This document shows positions 1-8,192 of a DNA stretch of 24,059 nucleotides, in pieces. Positions within the stretch are counted from its first letter, which is position 1; the number at the start of each line of letters is the position of its first letter. The notes beneath the pieces are model-generated. The model did not search any database, was not told the origin of the DNA, and saw only the letters and a program-made list of their open reading frames with translations. A program made the position numbers and the translations under genes. The stretch comes from Dehalococcoidia bacterium (lineage in GTDB: Bacteria > Chloroflexota > Dehalococcoidia > GIF9 > UBA5620), in NCBI GenBank assembly GCA_016783225.1, contig JADHWZ010000006.1, positions 1 to 24,059 of the forward strand, in the 5' to 3' direction.

Positions 1-615
1 GTTATCGTCCTCAGAGCGGTTGGTGGTGTATCTGTTTCTTATTCTCACCAGCACTGCCCGGAGTTCCGCGGGCCCGGGCAGGTTTCTGAGGCCCATGAAG
101 AAAAGGCAAGCTACTGAGTAGACGGTCAGTGCTGCCGAGTGCTCGAACTGCCAGGTAAGCAGGGGCAAGAGAGGAGCGACGATGCACATTGCGGTGAAGA
201 TGCGGCGGGTGAAGTAGTAGGGAATAGCCAGCAGCACGAAGGTGATGGCCATTGCCTCGGGTGCCAGAACCAGAAAAATACCCATGGTAGTGGCTGCCCC
301 TTTGCCACCCCTGAAGCCTATGTAGACGGGGAAGTTGTGGCCAAGTAGAGCGGCAAAGCCAACTGCCAGCACCCAGGGTTGGGAAAGGCCCAGAGCCTGG
401 GCGACAAGTATAGCGGCGGCCCCTTTTATCACATCGATTGCCCACACCGCAGCCCCTTCGAAGCGGCCGACTTCCCGAAACGTGTTAGCAGCGCCCATGT
501 TGCGTGCGCCAACCTCGCGGATGTCAATGCCTTTTCTGCGCCTGGCTACAAGGTAAGCGGAGGGAATGGAACCCAGCAGGTAACTAATGACTACGACTGC
601 CAGCTCTAGTAGCAT
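1..615 (-). CDS. plsY: Acyl-phosphate glycerol-3-phosphate acyltransferase PlsY (3' end cut by window)
   Basis: Integral-membrane enzyme that moves an acyl group from acyl-phosphate to glycerol-3-phosphate, giving lysophosphatidic acid, the first step of phospholipid synthesis. All three PlsY signatures are visible: GSIPSAYLVARRRKG near the N-terminus followed by RNMGAANTFREVG, then DVIKGAAAIL, then GHNFPVYIGFRGGKGAATTMG. Hydrophobic segments alternate with these loops as expected. The ATG at 613-615 is preceded by GGAGG about eight bases upstream. 205 codons lie in the window with no stop; the family is about 200 residues long, so only a short tail is missing. It is the last visible gene of the leftward housekeeping block, about 50 bp after the pncA-pncB fusion. 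Confidence 0.93.
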   Translation of the reverse strand, partial: MLLELAVVVISYLLGSIPSAYLVARRRKGIDIREVGARNMGAANTFREVGRFEGAAVWAIDVIKGAAAILVAQALGLSQPWVLAVGFAALLGHNFPVYIGFRGGKGAATTMGIFLVLAPEAMAITFVLLAIPYYFTRRIFTAMCIVAPLLPLLTWQFEHSAALTVYSVACLFFMGLRNLPGPAELRAVLVRIRNRYTTNRSEDDN

Positions 616-665
616 GTATTCATCCTCCCGCGCAATGTTGACGATTATACCAGGAAACGGTGTCT

Positions 666-2195
666 TCAGAACACCCGCTTGAGCCTGGGGTTAGGGGTGA
701 TTCCGGGGATTCTGCCCCTCTTGGCGATTGGTTTGCCCTCAATCTCGTGGAGGTCGGCGGTGAAGTCAATAGGCCTGGCACCGCTGATGTAGCTGCCGAC
801 GCCGAAGAAGTCAACGGGGGCGCCCTCCTCCAGGAAGTACGTTATGCGCTCGGGATCAAGTCCTCCGCTGACAAATATCCTGACCTCTTTGAAGCCGGCC
901 AGGTCAAGCCTGGCCCTGGTTTCCTTGACCAGATCAGCGGTGACTCCCCCACGCTCGCCAGGGGTATCGAGGCGAACCCCCTGCAATTTGCCACCGAGCG
1001 CCTGAGCAACGATTATGCTCTCCTCTGGCTCGTCTTTGAAAGTATCTACCAGCGCAACGCGCGGTACTTCGGGAGGCATGTGCTTATCGAAAATCTGGGT
1101 GGCTTTGGCGGTATCGCCCAGAATGATAATCAGGGCATGGGGCATGGTGCCAGAGGGCTGGATACCGGCCAGTTTGGCTCCGGAGACGCTCGAGCAGCCC
1201 GCGCAGCCACCAACGATGGCTGCGTAGTCCATTGTGCCGGCTATTGATGGATGCACGTGGCGGGCACCGAAGCTCACGATCGGGATTCCCTGCGCAGCAT
1301 CAACACATTCCCTGGCTGCGGTCGCCCAGCCGCTGCAATGCGCCAGCATGCCCAGATAGGATGTCTCGTAGACGCCGTAGCTCTGGTACGGCGCGGTTAT
1401 GCGCAAAACCACTTCCTTGCGCTGGAAAGGTTCACCTTCGGAGACTGCCCAGACCTCGCGGTTGTCCTCGGGTAAGGCCTTTTCCAGGAGGGCTTTGACT
1501 TCCTCCATGCCGCAGAGTATGCCGGGGCGGCTGGCGAAGACCTCCATGGTAGCTACGGGGTTGATGTTTTCCTTCTTCAGGATTTCCACGGCGCGGACGA
1601 AATAGATGTCGGACGTGTCTCCCGCCAGGACAGAATCCGCAATTTCAAAGCGTGCCTCTGGCAGCTCTGCAGGCGTGACCCTGGTCAGCTTGGCTCCAAG
1701 CACACGTTCCATGTGCTCCAAGGCGAAGACGTGGGCTTTGTCATCAAAAGTAGCGACGCAATCCACTGGTACCTCAACTGAATAATCGCGGTTTCTGGCA
1801 TCACCGACACCATGCATTACACAGATGTCGGTGCAGACGCCGCAGACAACTACCACTTCCGGCTTGAGGTCTTCCAGCTTCTTCCCTAAGGGCGTGCCGT
1901 AGAAGAAGCTGAAGCGAGTCTTGGGTATTACTTCGCCTGGGTATTGGGAAAGCTCGGGGATGATTTCAGTTTCGACCGTGCCTTCGACACAGTGCGGAGG
2001 GAACATAGCAAACTCGGAGTCATCCGGGGCATGGTGGTCGCACAGGTAGAAGAGCTTTGAGCCTTGGGCCAGCTCCTTTTCTAGAAGCTTCTGGATGTTG
2101 GGGATGATGCGGCGAGAGCTGGCACCGCAGTAGAGGGGGTAACCCTTCTCAAGAAAGCCGCGTACCATATCTACGGCTACTACTGCTCTAGTCAT
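666..2195 (-). CDS. Nicotinamidase-nicotinate phosphoribosyltransferase fusion
   Basis: A 509-residue two-domain protein predicted to carry out two consecutive NAD-salvage steps: nicotinamide to nicotinate, then nicotinate plus PRPP to NaMN. Residues 1-170 are a PncA/isochorismatase fold with Asp9 (VDMVRGF), Lys92 (PKTRFSFF) and Cys125 (VCTDICV) as catalytic triad. Asp53, His55 and His68 (FPPHCVEGT) are likely metal ligands, with Glu61 in place of the usual third histidine, a common variant. Residues from about 175 to 509 are a nicotinate phosphoribosyltransferase with TSYLGML, SFGARHVHPS, SGTMPHA and the phosphate loop VSGGLD. The two normally separate enzymes (pncA and pncB) are joined in one frame with no internal stop. 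AGGAGG lies six bases before the ATG. It sits in the same transcription unit as the purine genes, which also use or supply PRPP chemistry. Confidence 0.92.
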   Translation of the reverse strand: MTRAVVAVDMVRGFLEKGYPLYCGASSRRIIPNIQKLLEKELAQGSKLFYLCDHHAPDDSEFAMFPPHCVEGTVETEIIPELSQYPGEVIPKTRFSFFYGTPLGKKLEDLKPEVVVVCGVCTDICVMHGVGDARNRDYSVEVPVDCVATFDDKAHVFALEHMERVLGAKLTRVTPAELPEARFEIADSVLAGDTSDIYFVRAVEILKKENINPVATMEVFASRPGILCGMEEVKALLEKALPEDNREVWAVSEGEPFQRKEVVLRITAPYQSYGVYETSYLGMLAHCSGWATAARECVDAAQGIPIVSFGARHVHPSIAGTMDYAAIVGGCAGCSSVSGAKLAGIQPSGTMPHALIIILGDTAKATQIFDKHMPPEVPRVALVDTFKDEPEESIIVAQALGGKLQGVRLDTPGERGGVTADLVKETRARLDLAGFKEVRIFVSGGLDPERITYFLEEGAPVDFFGVGSYISGARPIDFTADLHEIEGKPIAKRGRIPGITPNPRLKRVF

Positions 2196-2235
2196 AGCTT
2201 TCCTCCTGAGCTAAAGCTTCTCTGAGCTATCGAGG

Positions 2236-2559
2236 TCAGCAATAGTTGGGTTCGCTGGGTTCACGTTCACCGCTTTGCTCTACAATATGTGCGAACTGTT
2301 CCAGCAGGTCGGCAGCTTGAGCTCTATTACCATTTTCCAGCGCACTCAAGGTATTCTCCAGGATGTCGACCTCGTGAGTTAGCTGCGAGGTGAGGCAGCA
2401 CAGAGAGCCGCAGCAGGGAGCCATCGCGTCAGACCGCCACAGGAGAGTCTCCTTTATCTCCAGCATTTTCTTCACGTCGTCGATGACCTCTTGCGTTTGG
2501 CCAACGCTGTCCAGTTTCTGCCTGGTGGCACTGACGGTATCTTTGTCGATTAGCAGCAT
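2236..2559 (-). CDS. Small helical protein with a CC-x3-CC motif, function unknown
   Basis: A 107-residue protein I do not recognise. It looks mostly alpha-helical and charged, with two amphipathic stretches (about 5-40 and 58-95) flanking a central cysteine cluster APCCGSLCC (Cys49, 50, 54, 55), and it ends in a cysteine. The four central cysteines could bind a metal or form disulfides; this is inference. Start is the ATG at 2557-2559 with AAAAAGG just upstream. It lies 40 bp upstream of the nicotinamidase fusion and downstream of purH, all on the same strand, so it is probably co-transcribed. The hairpin repeat at 2650-2719 separates it from purH. Confidence 0.7.
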   Translation of the reverse strand: MLLIDKDTVSATRQKLDSVGQTQEVIDDVKKMLEIKETLLWRSDAMAPCCGSLCCLTSQLTHEVDILENTLSALENGNRAQAADLLEQFAHIVEQSGEREPSEPNYC

Positions 2560-2649
2560 TTACCTTTTTCCGTTGAACCTCGGCCCGTTGTCTAATTTTG
2601 GCCTTTTTGCTCAAATCTTGGTATCTCTGGCTATCTTCACCTTCGACTC

Positions 2650-2719
2650 TGTAGGTACAGACCTTTAGGTCTGTACGCCACCTTGTCTCTCCGGACAGGT
2701 CTGAAGACCTGTCCCTACA
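2650..2719. repeat. 70-bp MITE-like element made of two perfect hairpins
   Basis: The element begins TGTAG and ends CTACA. Inside are two perfect 10-bp stems, each with a 2-base loop: GTACAGACCT/AGGTCTGTAC (2655-2676) and GGACAGGTCT/AGACCTGTCC (2693-2714). The outer arms of the two hairpins are also related to each other, so the whole unit has imperfect terminal inverted repeats of about 15 bp. It fills the gap between purH and the 107-residue gene. Such compact palindromic units are usually dispersed in many copies. Only one copy is visible here. Confidence 0.7.
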
Positions 2720-2739
2720 TGTTGGGAAGCCCCAACGTG
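2718..2739 (-). terminator. Hairpin immediately after purH stop
   Basis: A 9-bp stem (CATGTTGGG/CCCAACGTG, one G-U pair) with a 4-base loop directly follows the purH stop codon. There is no U-tract, so it is more likely an mRNA 3'-end stabiliser or weak terminator than a strong intrinsic terminator. It abuts the hairpin repeat and may be part of it. Confidence 0.4.
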
Positions 2740-4272
2740 TTAGTGCCTGAAATGGCGCACGCCGGTGAAGACCATGGCCATATTATACTTGTCGGCTGTG
2801 GCAATTACCTCTTCATCTCTTACTGAACCACCGGTTTGGATGACGGCAGTCACCCCGCCCTTAGCTGCTACTTCGACAGTGTCAGGGAAGGGGATCATGG
2901 CATCGGAAGCAAGAACGCTGCCCTTGGCTGCATCACCGGCCTTCTGCAGGGACAGCTCGGCGCTGACCACCCTGTTTGGCTGGCCCGACCCCATGCCGAG
3001 CATTGTGTTGTCTTTGGCCAGGGCAATGGCGTTGGACTTTATATGTTTCATCACTCTCCAGGCAAAAAGAAGATCCCTCATCTCCGCTTCTGTTGGCTGG
3101 CGCTTGGATACGGTTCGCGGCTCAAACTCCTTCTCGGTGTAGTAATCTTCGTCCTGGATCAGGAAACCGCCGCTTATGGGGCGCACGTCAATGCCTCTTC
3201 TTTCGCTCGATTGCGGCTGGAGCGGCAATGAGAGGAGGCGGAGGTTCTTCTTGCGCTTGAACAACTCAAGAGCTTCCGCGGTGTAGCCAGGAGCGATGAT
3301 GGCATCGTAGTGGGTCTTGTCTATTTCGGTAGCCAGTGGCAGGTCGATAGGCCGGTTGCTGGCGACGATACCCCCGAATGCAGATACCGGGTCACCGGCA
3401 AGAGCTCTTCTGTACGCTTCAATCATGTCTTTGTTGCTGCAAAGCCCGCACGGGTTGGTGTGCTTGACGATAGCTATGGTAGGGTCATCGAAATCCGTTG
3501 CCGTGCTCCACGCAGCTTCGATGTCAAGGAAGTTGTTAAAGGAAAGCTCAGGCCCGCTGAGCGGTGTAACTGAGGTCATCCCCAACGGTCTCTGTCCTAC
3601 GGCTTGCTCGGCATAGAGGGCAGCCCGCTGGTGAGGGTTCTCTCCATAGCGGAGGTCATAGCTCTTCTTCAGGGCTATAGTCATGTCTTGTGTGAAACCG
3701 CTGTCGTCCCTCAGATACTGGGCGATGGCCGTATCGTACATGGCCACGTGCTGGAAAGCCTTTTGTGCCAGCCTTCGCCTCTCTTTCAGGTCTATGTCGC
3801 CCCGGCGCAGTTCAGCGATGGCAGGGTCATAGTCCTCGGGGTCGACTATTACTAAGACAGAAGGGAAATTCTTGGCGGCAGCTCGAATCATGGTCGGCCC
3901 GCCGATGTCAATGTTCTCGAGTGCTTCGTCAAGGGAAACATCGCCTCTGGCCACCGTCTCGACAAAGGGGTAGAGGTTTACGACTACCATATCGATAGGT
4001 TGCATCTTGTTTTGAGCCAGCTCATCCATGTGTTGGGGTAGACCCCGCTTGGCCAGGATGCCCCCGTGGACTGCTGGGTGCAGCGTCTTCACCTGTCCAT
4101 CCAGGATCTCGGGGAACCCGGTGATGTCTGAGACGCTACGGACTCTTACGCCCGCTTCTTCCAGGGACTTCTTGGTGCCGCCAGTACTGAATATCTCAAC
4201 ATCCAGGTCTCCCAGTTGCTTGGCGAAATCAACCACTCCTGTCTTGTTAGAGACGCTGACAATTGCGCGCAA
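2740..4272 (-). CDS. purH: Bifunctional AICAR formyltransferase/IMP cyclohydrolase PurH
   Basis: Catalyses the last two steps of de novo IMP synthesis: formylation of AICAR with 10-formyl-THF, then ring closure to IMP. The 510-residue length matches the family. The N-terminal MGS-like cyclohydrolase domain shows SVSNKTG, STGGT and VKTLHPAVHGGILAKR. The C-terminal transformylase domain shows KHTNPCG, SAFGGIVASN, SDAMIPFPD and the terminal TGVRHFRH. The start is a TTG (4270-4272) because AAGGAGG lies correctly upstream and no in-frame ATG precedes the conserved N-terminus. It follows purM by 10 bp in the same operon. Confidence 0.97.
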   Translation of the reverse strand: MRAIVSVSNKTGVVDFAKQLGDLDVEIFSTGGTKKSLEEAGVRVRSVSDITGFPEILDGQVKTLHPAVHGGILAKRGLPQHMDELAQNKMQPIDMVVVNLYPFVETVARGDVSLDEALENIDIGGPTMIRAAAKNFPSVLVIVDPEDYDPAIAELRRGDIDLKERRRLAQKAFQHVAMYDTAIAQYLRDDSGFTQDMTIALKKSYDLRYGENPHQRAALYAEQAVGQRPLGMTSVTPLSGPELSFNNFLDIEAAWSTATDFDDPTIAIVKHTNPCGLCSNKDMIEAYRRALAGDPVSAFGGIVASNRPIDLPLATEIDKTHYDAIIAPGYTAEALELFKRKKNLRLLSLPLQPQSSERRGIDVRPISGGFLIQDEDYYTEKEFEPRTVSKRQPTEAEMRDLLFAWRVMKHIKSNAIALAKDNTMLGMGSGQPNRVVSAELSLQKAGDAAKGSVLASDAMIPFPDTVEVAAKGGVTAVIQTGGSVRDEEVIATADKYNMAMVFTGVRHFRH

Positions 4273-4282
4273 AATGGCCTCC

Positions 4283-5308
4283 TTACGTTATGCTTATTCT
4301 TTGCTTTCCCCTGGTTTCGACAACTTTACCAATTACTATGGCTTCAGGCAAGACGGCGGTAAGTTCGGCCACCTGCTCGGGCGAACAGATAATAGCCATG
4401 CCTATTCCCATGTTGAATACCTGGTACATCTCGGCTTCTTCGACACCGCCTTGCTCTTGAATAAGCCTGAAGATGGGGGGGATATGCCAGGTGCTCTTGT
4501 CGAGATGAGCGGCGAGGTCCTGGGGCAGGATTCTGGGCAGGTTCCCGACTAGGCCACCGCCTGTGATGTGGGCCAGGCCTTTGATCTTTGATAAAACCGG
4601 CTTGAGTTGCGAGTGGTAGCAGCGGTGCGGTTCGAGGAGCTCCTCGCCCAGGGTTCGTTCCAGCTCAGGATGGAAGACCTGCAGCGATGAAGGGTCTTCA
4701 TCTATCCCGAAGACCCTGCGCACCAACGAATAACCATTGGTATGTAGCCCGCTGGAAGGTAAGCCCAGGACGGCGTCGTTAGGGGAGATGGAGTCGCCCT
4801 TAAGGATGTTGCTCTTCTCCACTGCCCCAATAATGCAGCCAACGAGGTCATAATCATCAGGCTGATAAACACCGGGCATTTCAGCCATTTCGCCGCCGAT
4901 GAGAGCGCAGCCAACGCTGCGACAGGCATCGGCTATGCCGCCAACGATTGTTTCAACTCTCTCTGGCACCAGCTTGCCCATACCAATGTAGTCGAGGAAG
5001 AAGAGAGGGTTGGCGCCACACGCAAGAATGTCATTGACGCAGTGATTTACCAGGTCAATGCCTATAGTGTCGTGCTTATCCAGAAGCGAGGCTATCTTGA
5101 TTTTGGTTCCCACGCCGTCGATGCTGGAAACCAGGACAGGTTCGCTGTAGCCTTTGAACTCGAACAAACCGCCAAATAAGCCGATGTCGGTCAGAACCTC
5201 GGGGCGCGAAGCGGACCGGACATGCCGTTTAATCAGGTCTATGGCTTCATCGGCGGCCTTGATGTTGACGCCGGCAAGGGCATAGGCCTTCTTATCTCTC
5301 GATTTCAC
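4283..5308 (-). CDS. purM: Phosphoribosylformylglycinamidine cyclo-ligase PurM
   Basis: AIR synthetase: ATP-dependent ring closure of FGAM to AIR, step 5 of purine synthesis. The 341 residues match the family. Diagnostic motifs are the glycine-rich LFGGLFEF, SSIDGVGTKIKIA, GIDLVNHCVNDILACGANPLFFLDYI, GGEMAEMPGVY, GLPSSGLHTNGYSL and HITGGGLVGNLPRIL. The start is a GTG (5306-5308) that overlaps the 3' end of purF by 17 bp, with GAGGGG upstream inside purF, which points to translational coupling. It lies 10 bp before purH. Confidence 0.97.
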   Translation of the reverse strand: MKSRDKKAYALAGVNIKAADEAIDLIKRHVRSASRPEVLTDIGLFGGLFEFKGYSEPVLVSSIDGVGTKIKIASLLDKHDTIGIDLVNHCVNDILACGANPLFFLDYIGMGKLVPERVETIVGGIADACRSVGCALIGGEMAEMPGVYQPDDYDLVGCIIGAVEKSNILKGDSISPNDAVLGLPSSGLHTNGYSLVRRVFGIDEDPSSLQVFHPELERTLGEELLEPHRCYHSQLKPVLSKIKGLAHITGGGLVGNLPRILPQDLAAHLDKSTWHIPPIFRLIQEQGGVEEAEMYQVFNMGIGMAIICSPEQVAELTAVLPEAIVIGKVVETRGKQRISIT

Positions 5309-6704
5309 TCAAGCCCCTCGCAGGTAAGGCTTCCAGGGCCAGTTTATCCATCTCGAGCTGCACCGGGATGGGGTAATCACCGGTGAAGCAAGCCAAGCAG
5401 AAGATCTCTCTGGGCAGGGCTACGGCCTCGATAAGGCCTTCGATGCTGAGATAACCGAGGGAATCAGCACCGAGGAAGTCTCTGATTTCTGGTATGGTCT
5501 TTTGGGCGGCGATAAGCTCCCATCTGCTTGCCATATCCACGCCGAAGAAGCAGGGGTAGCGAATGGGTGGGGCGCAGATGCGCAGGTGCACCTCTCTGGC
5601 ACCGGCTCTTTTGAGCATGCTGACTACCCTGGGGGTAGTCGTGCCGCGGACAATGCTGTCATCGACCACCACCATTCTCTTTCCGGTAATCATCTCGGAG
5701 AGGGGATTGAACTTGAGCGCCACACCGAGGTCCCTCAGCCTCTGGTCAGGCTCGATAAAAGTGCGATGGACATAGCGGTTCTTGAGCAAGCCTTCGCAGT
5801 AGGGTATGCCCGAGGCGTGGGAATAGCCAATGCCGGCAGCAGTGGCGGAGTCAGGCACACCCATCACCAGGTCGGCTTCAACTGGATATTCGCGATGCAG
5901 TATTGCGCCCATAGATTGTCGTGCCGGGTAGAGCAGCCTGCCCTGAATCACGCTGTCAGGGCGGGCGAAGTAGATGTACTCGAAAATGCACAGGGCTTTT
6001 CCATTGCTCTGCTCAGTGAAACTCTTGACCCCGTTTTTGGTGATAACCACTATTTCGCCAGGTTCAACCTCCCTGACGAACTGAGCCCCAATATGGTCAA
6101 GGGCACAGCTCTCCGAGGCAATCACCCAGCCGCTGTCAATAGTCCCAAGGCAAAGTGGCCGGACTCCCATGGGGTCACGCACTCCAATCAGCTTGTCCTT
6201 GGTCATCACTACCAGCGAATAGGCGCCCCGCAGGCGACGCATGGCATGTCGTATTCTTCTCACCAGACCCCTTTCGGCTGAGGACAGGACAAGGTTGGCG
6301 ATGACCTCGGAATCGGTAGTGGTGGAGAAGCTATAGCCCTGTTGGAAAAGCTCGTCGCGCAGGAATTCAGCATTGACTATGTTGCCGTTGTGTCCCAGAG
6401 CTATGCTTTCGGAATCTGTTTCCACCAGCAGGGGTTGGGCGTTGTTTGGGTGACTGGAGCCTGTAGTTGAGTAGCGACTGTGCCCGATGGCTATGTGGCC
6501 GTGGAGATGGCCCAGCTCATCTTCAGTGAATGCCTGGGCCACCAGCCCCATGGCAGTATGGACGTAGATTCTCTTCCCATCGGTCGTGGCGATACCGGCG
6601 CTTTCCTGGCCCCGGTGCTGGAGGGCATAGAGAGCGAAAAAGGTAAGCCGACTTACATCCACCCCCGGTGCATAGATGCCGAAAATACCGCAGCTCTCAT
6701 GCAT
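5292..6704 (-). CDS. purF: Amidophosphoribosyltransferase PurF
   Basis: Commits PRPP and glutamine to 5-phosphoribosylamine, the first step of purine synthesis. The N-terminal Ntn glutaminase domain starts M-H-E-S followed by CGIFGIY. Cys5 should be exposed by removal of a four-residue propeptide, much shorter than the 11 residues of the Bacillus enzyme. The C-terminal phosphoribosyltransferase domain carries VVVDDSIVRGTT. Cysteines in ALCIFEYIYFARPDS, RYPCFFGVD and CLACFTGD match the ligands of the 4Fe-4S cluster in Bacillus-type PurF, suggesting an oxygen-sensitive enzyme. It is followed by purM with overlap and preceded by the alpha/beta hydrolase with an 18-bp gap. Confidence 0.97.
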   Translation of the reverse strand: MHESCGIFGIYAPGVDVSRLTFFALYALQHRGQESAGIATTDGKRIYVHTAMGLVAQAFTEDELGHLHGHIAIGHSRYSTTGSSHPNNAQPLLVETDSESIALGHNGNIVNAEFLRDELFQQGYSFSTTTDSEVIANLVLSSAERGLVRRIRHAMRRLRGAYSLVVMTKDKLIGVRDPMGVRPLCLGTIDSGWVIASESCALDHIGAQFVREVEPGEIVVITKNGVKSFTEQSNGKALCIFEYIYFARPDSVIQGRLLYPARQSMGAILHREYPVEADLVMGVPDSATAAGIGYSHASGIPYCEGLLKNRYVHRTFIEPDQRLRDLGVALKFNPLSEMITGKRMVVVDDSIVRGTTTPRVVSMLKRAGAREVHLRICAPPIRYPCFFGVDMASRWELIAAQKTIPEIRDFLGADSLGYLSIEGLIEAVALPREIFCLACFTGDYPIPVQLEMDKLALEALPARGLSEIER

Positions 6705-6722
6705 AGCTGGTTTGTACCTCGA

Positions 6723-7514
6723 TTATAAGCCTTTTCCTAGCCTCAGGTCAATCTGACTCTTGAGCCAGTCCAGGGCGGTGGCTATCGCTTTCTCTTCCAG
6801 ACGTAGCCTGTGGCCGGCTCCAGGGATTATGACTAGTTTCTTGGGTTTCCCGGCCCGCTCGTGGAGCTTGAAGGCATGTTCTATAACTACCAGGTCGTCT
6901 TTGTCGCCGTGAACGAGGAGGAGCGGGCGGGGGGATATTCGGTGAACCCAGCGAATGGGCGCGACCTTGTTGAAGCCTTCAAGCCATTCCTCTGGCAGAG
7001 ATGGAAAATCTGCGTCTCGAATCACCCCAATGCCGCGGAAGTGGTTAGCCAGAGAAGCCGCACGTTCTTCGGCAGATTTGCCCGGGGGGAAAGCGAAGTT
7101 GGCCGGGCAGGCGAGGGTTGCCACACAAGATACCCTCGGGTCGTTGGCGGCAACATAAACGCTGACTGCAGCACCGCCGCTGGAGCCGAGAAGGCAAAGG
7201 CGCGAATTATCTACTTCCTTGAGGGTATGTAGCCAATCGATGGCAGCCTCCAAATCCCGTGTCCAGCCAAGGAGGTCCAGGTTGCCCGGACTCTGGCCAG
7301 TCCCACGGAAGTTGAAAATCAAGGTGACAAAGCCGGCAGCGCAGAACCTCTCAGCTAGCGCAGGATAACCTCCGTCGGTGGGGCTATGCTGACCGGATGG
7401 AATGCCGTGGCAAAGACATATAGCTGGGCAGGGTTGGTTGGCAGTTTCCGGCAGGTAGACTTCGCCGACAAGGCGGAGGTCGTCGACCTCGAGGGAGATG
7501 CTGCGTTTTTTCAT
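6723..7514 (-). CDS. Alpha/beta hydrolase (serine hydrolase/dienelactone hydrolase-like)
   Basis: A 263-residue cytosolic hydrolase of unknown substrate. The fold signature is complete: oxyanion region LCHGIPSG, strand motif FNFRGTGQSPG, nucleophile elbow LGSSGG (Ser about 112), acid in VHGDKDD and general base in PGAGHRLRLE (His about 235). Length and motif order fit peptidase S9/DLH-like esterases. It is the first gene before purF (18-bp gap), so it may lead the purine operon, although its function need not be related. No proper Shine-Dalgarno is seen before the ATG (7512-7514), and a CATAAT box sits where a transcript start very close to the ATG would be expected. Confidence 0.88.
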   Translation of the reverse strand: MKKRSISLEVDDLRLVGEVYLPETANQPCPAICLCHGIPSGQHSPTDGGYPALAERFCAAGFVTLIFNFRGTGQSPGNLDLLGWTRDLEAAIDWLHTLKEVDNSRLCLLGSSGGAAVSVYVAANDPRVSCVATLACPANFAFPPGKSAEERAASLANHFRGIGVIRDADFPSLPEEWLEGFNKVAPIRWVHRISPRPLLLVHGDKDDLVVIEHAFKLHERAGKPKKLVIIPGAGHRLRLEEKAIATALDWLKSQIDLRLGKGL

Positions 7515-7542
7515 TGCCTTAGATTATGCCAATTATAATATA

Positions 7543-7632
7543 ATGCGTTTTCAGCCGTACAGGGAACTCGGCAAGCTATTCCAGGGCAAACCCCAACTAG
7601 AGATACCACTGGAGAAGGTTAAGGTACGATGA
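7543..7632 (+). CDS. Possible 29-residue peptide, divergent from the hydrolase
   Basis: A short plus-strand frame of ATG plus 28 codons and a TGA lies in the 141-bp gap between the hydrolase and the hydrogenase protease genes. It begins MRFQPYRELGK and ends EIPLEKVKVR, a plausible basic peptide. A perfect TATAAT is at 7534-7539, but no good -35 or ribosome site is seen. It could be a real small protein, the remnant of a larger gene, or chance. Confidence 0.22.
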   Translation: MRFQPYRELGKLFQGKPQLEIPLEKVKVR

Positions 7633-7655
7633 TTGGGCGTCCCATGAATGCCGAC

Positions 7656-8129
7656 CTAAAGAGGGTTTCGATATTCCTCGTCAAGAATGGCGAGGGTCAT
7701 ACGCACGGCCAACGGGATAGCCTTCTCAACCTCGGGGCTACATTCCTCAGTGAACGTGCAAGCGCTGGGGATCTCAATGGCAATGATGCTGATTTGCTGT
7801 GGTAGAGCCAGATTCAGCCTTTTGCCCAACTCCAATGCAGTAGCTAAGTTCACATCATGAGGTGATGCAGCATGTCTCGTGACATTCAAATCGCTGACTT
7901 CGAGGCGATAGACTTCACCAATATCGCCATCTTCAGTCTGTATAGCATCGATGATGATGGCTCTGTCATAGCCTACCAGCAAGTCTAGCAAGGTCAGTCC
8001 AGAAGCATTGCTCTCGGAGACGGTGATATCGCGGCCGGACAGTCTAGCCCTAAGCGACTCGGTCACCCGAAGGCCGATACCATCGTCGCCTAGAATAGGG
8101 TTGCCCAGTCCTAGAATTAGAGTCTTCAT
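7656..8129 (-). CDS. Hydrogenase maturation protease (HycI/HybD family)
   Basis: Endopeptidase that trims the C-terminus of a [NiFe]-hydrogenase large subunit after nickel insertion. The 157-residue length is typical. The family start LILGLGNPILGDDGIG is clear. The three nickel-sensing ligands known from HybD (Glu16, Asp62, His93) correspond to Asp16, Asp61 (IIIDAIQ) and His91 (SPHDVNLATAL), so one Glu is replaced by Asp. ATG at 8127-8129 with GGGTGA upstream. No hydrogenase subunit gene is in the window, so its substrate must be encoded elsewhere, or its neighbours have been lost. It lies just beyond the terminator of the receiver-protein gene. Confidence 0.93.
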   Translation of the reverse strand: MKTLILGLGNPILGDDGIGLRVTESLRARLSGRDITVSESNASGLTLLDLLVGYDRAIIIDAIQTEDGDIGEVYRLEVSDLNVTRHAASPHDVNLATALELGKRLNLALPQQISIIAIEIPSACTFTEECSPEVEKAIPLAVRMTLAILDEEYRNPL

Positions 8130-8192
8130 TAATCACCCGTTGTTGCTGTTCAGTTAGAGATTACAACAGCTTGGCCGATTTGGCAAGTTGTG

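Noticed and set aside
660..1247. 195-codon plus-strand frame
   Set aside because: Lies wholly antisense to the nicotinate phosphoribosyltransferase domain; no motif or ribosome site.
4958..4980. TGGCACC...TTGC resembling a sigma-54 promoter
   Set aside because: Spacing between GG and GC is 9 rather than 10, and it lies antisense inside purM.
5502..6281. 259-codon plus-strand frame
   Set aside because: Antisense shadow of purF, which has full family motifs.
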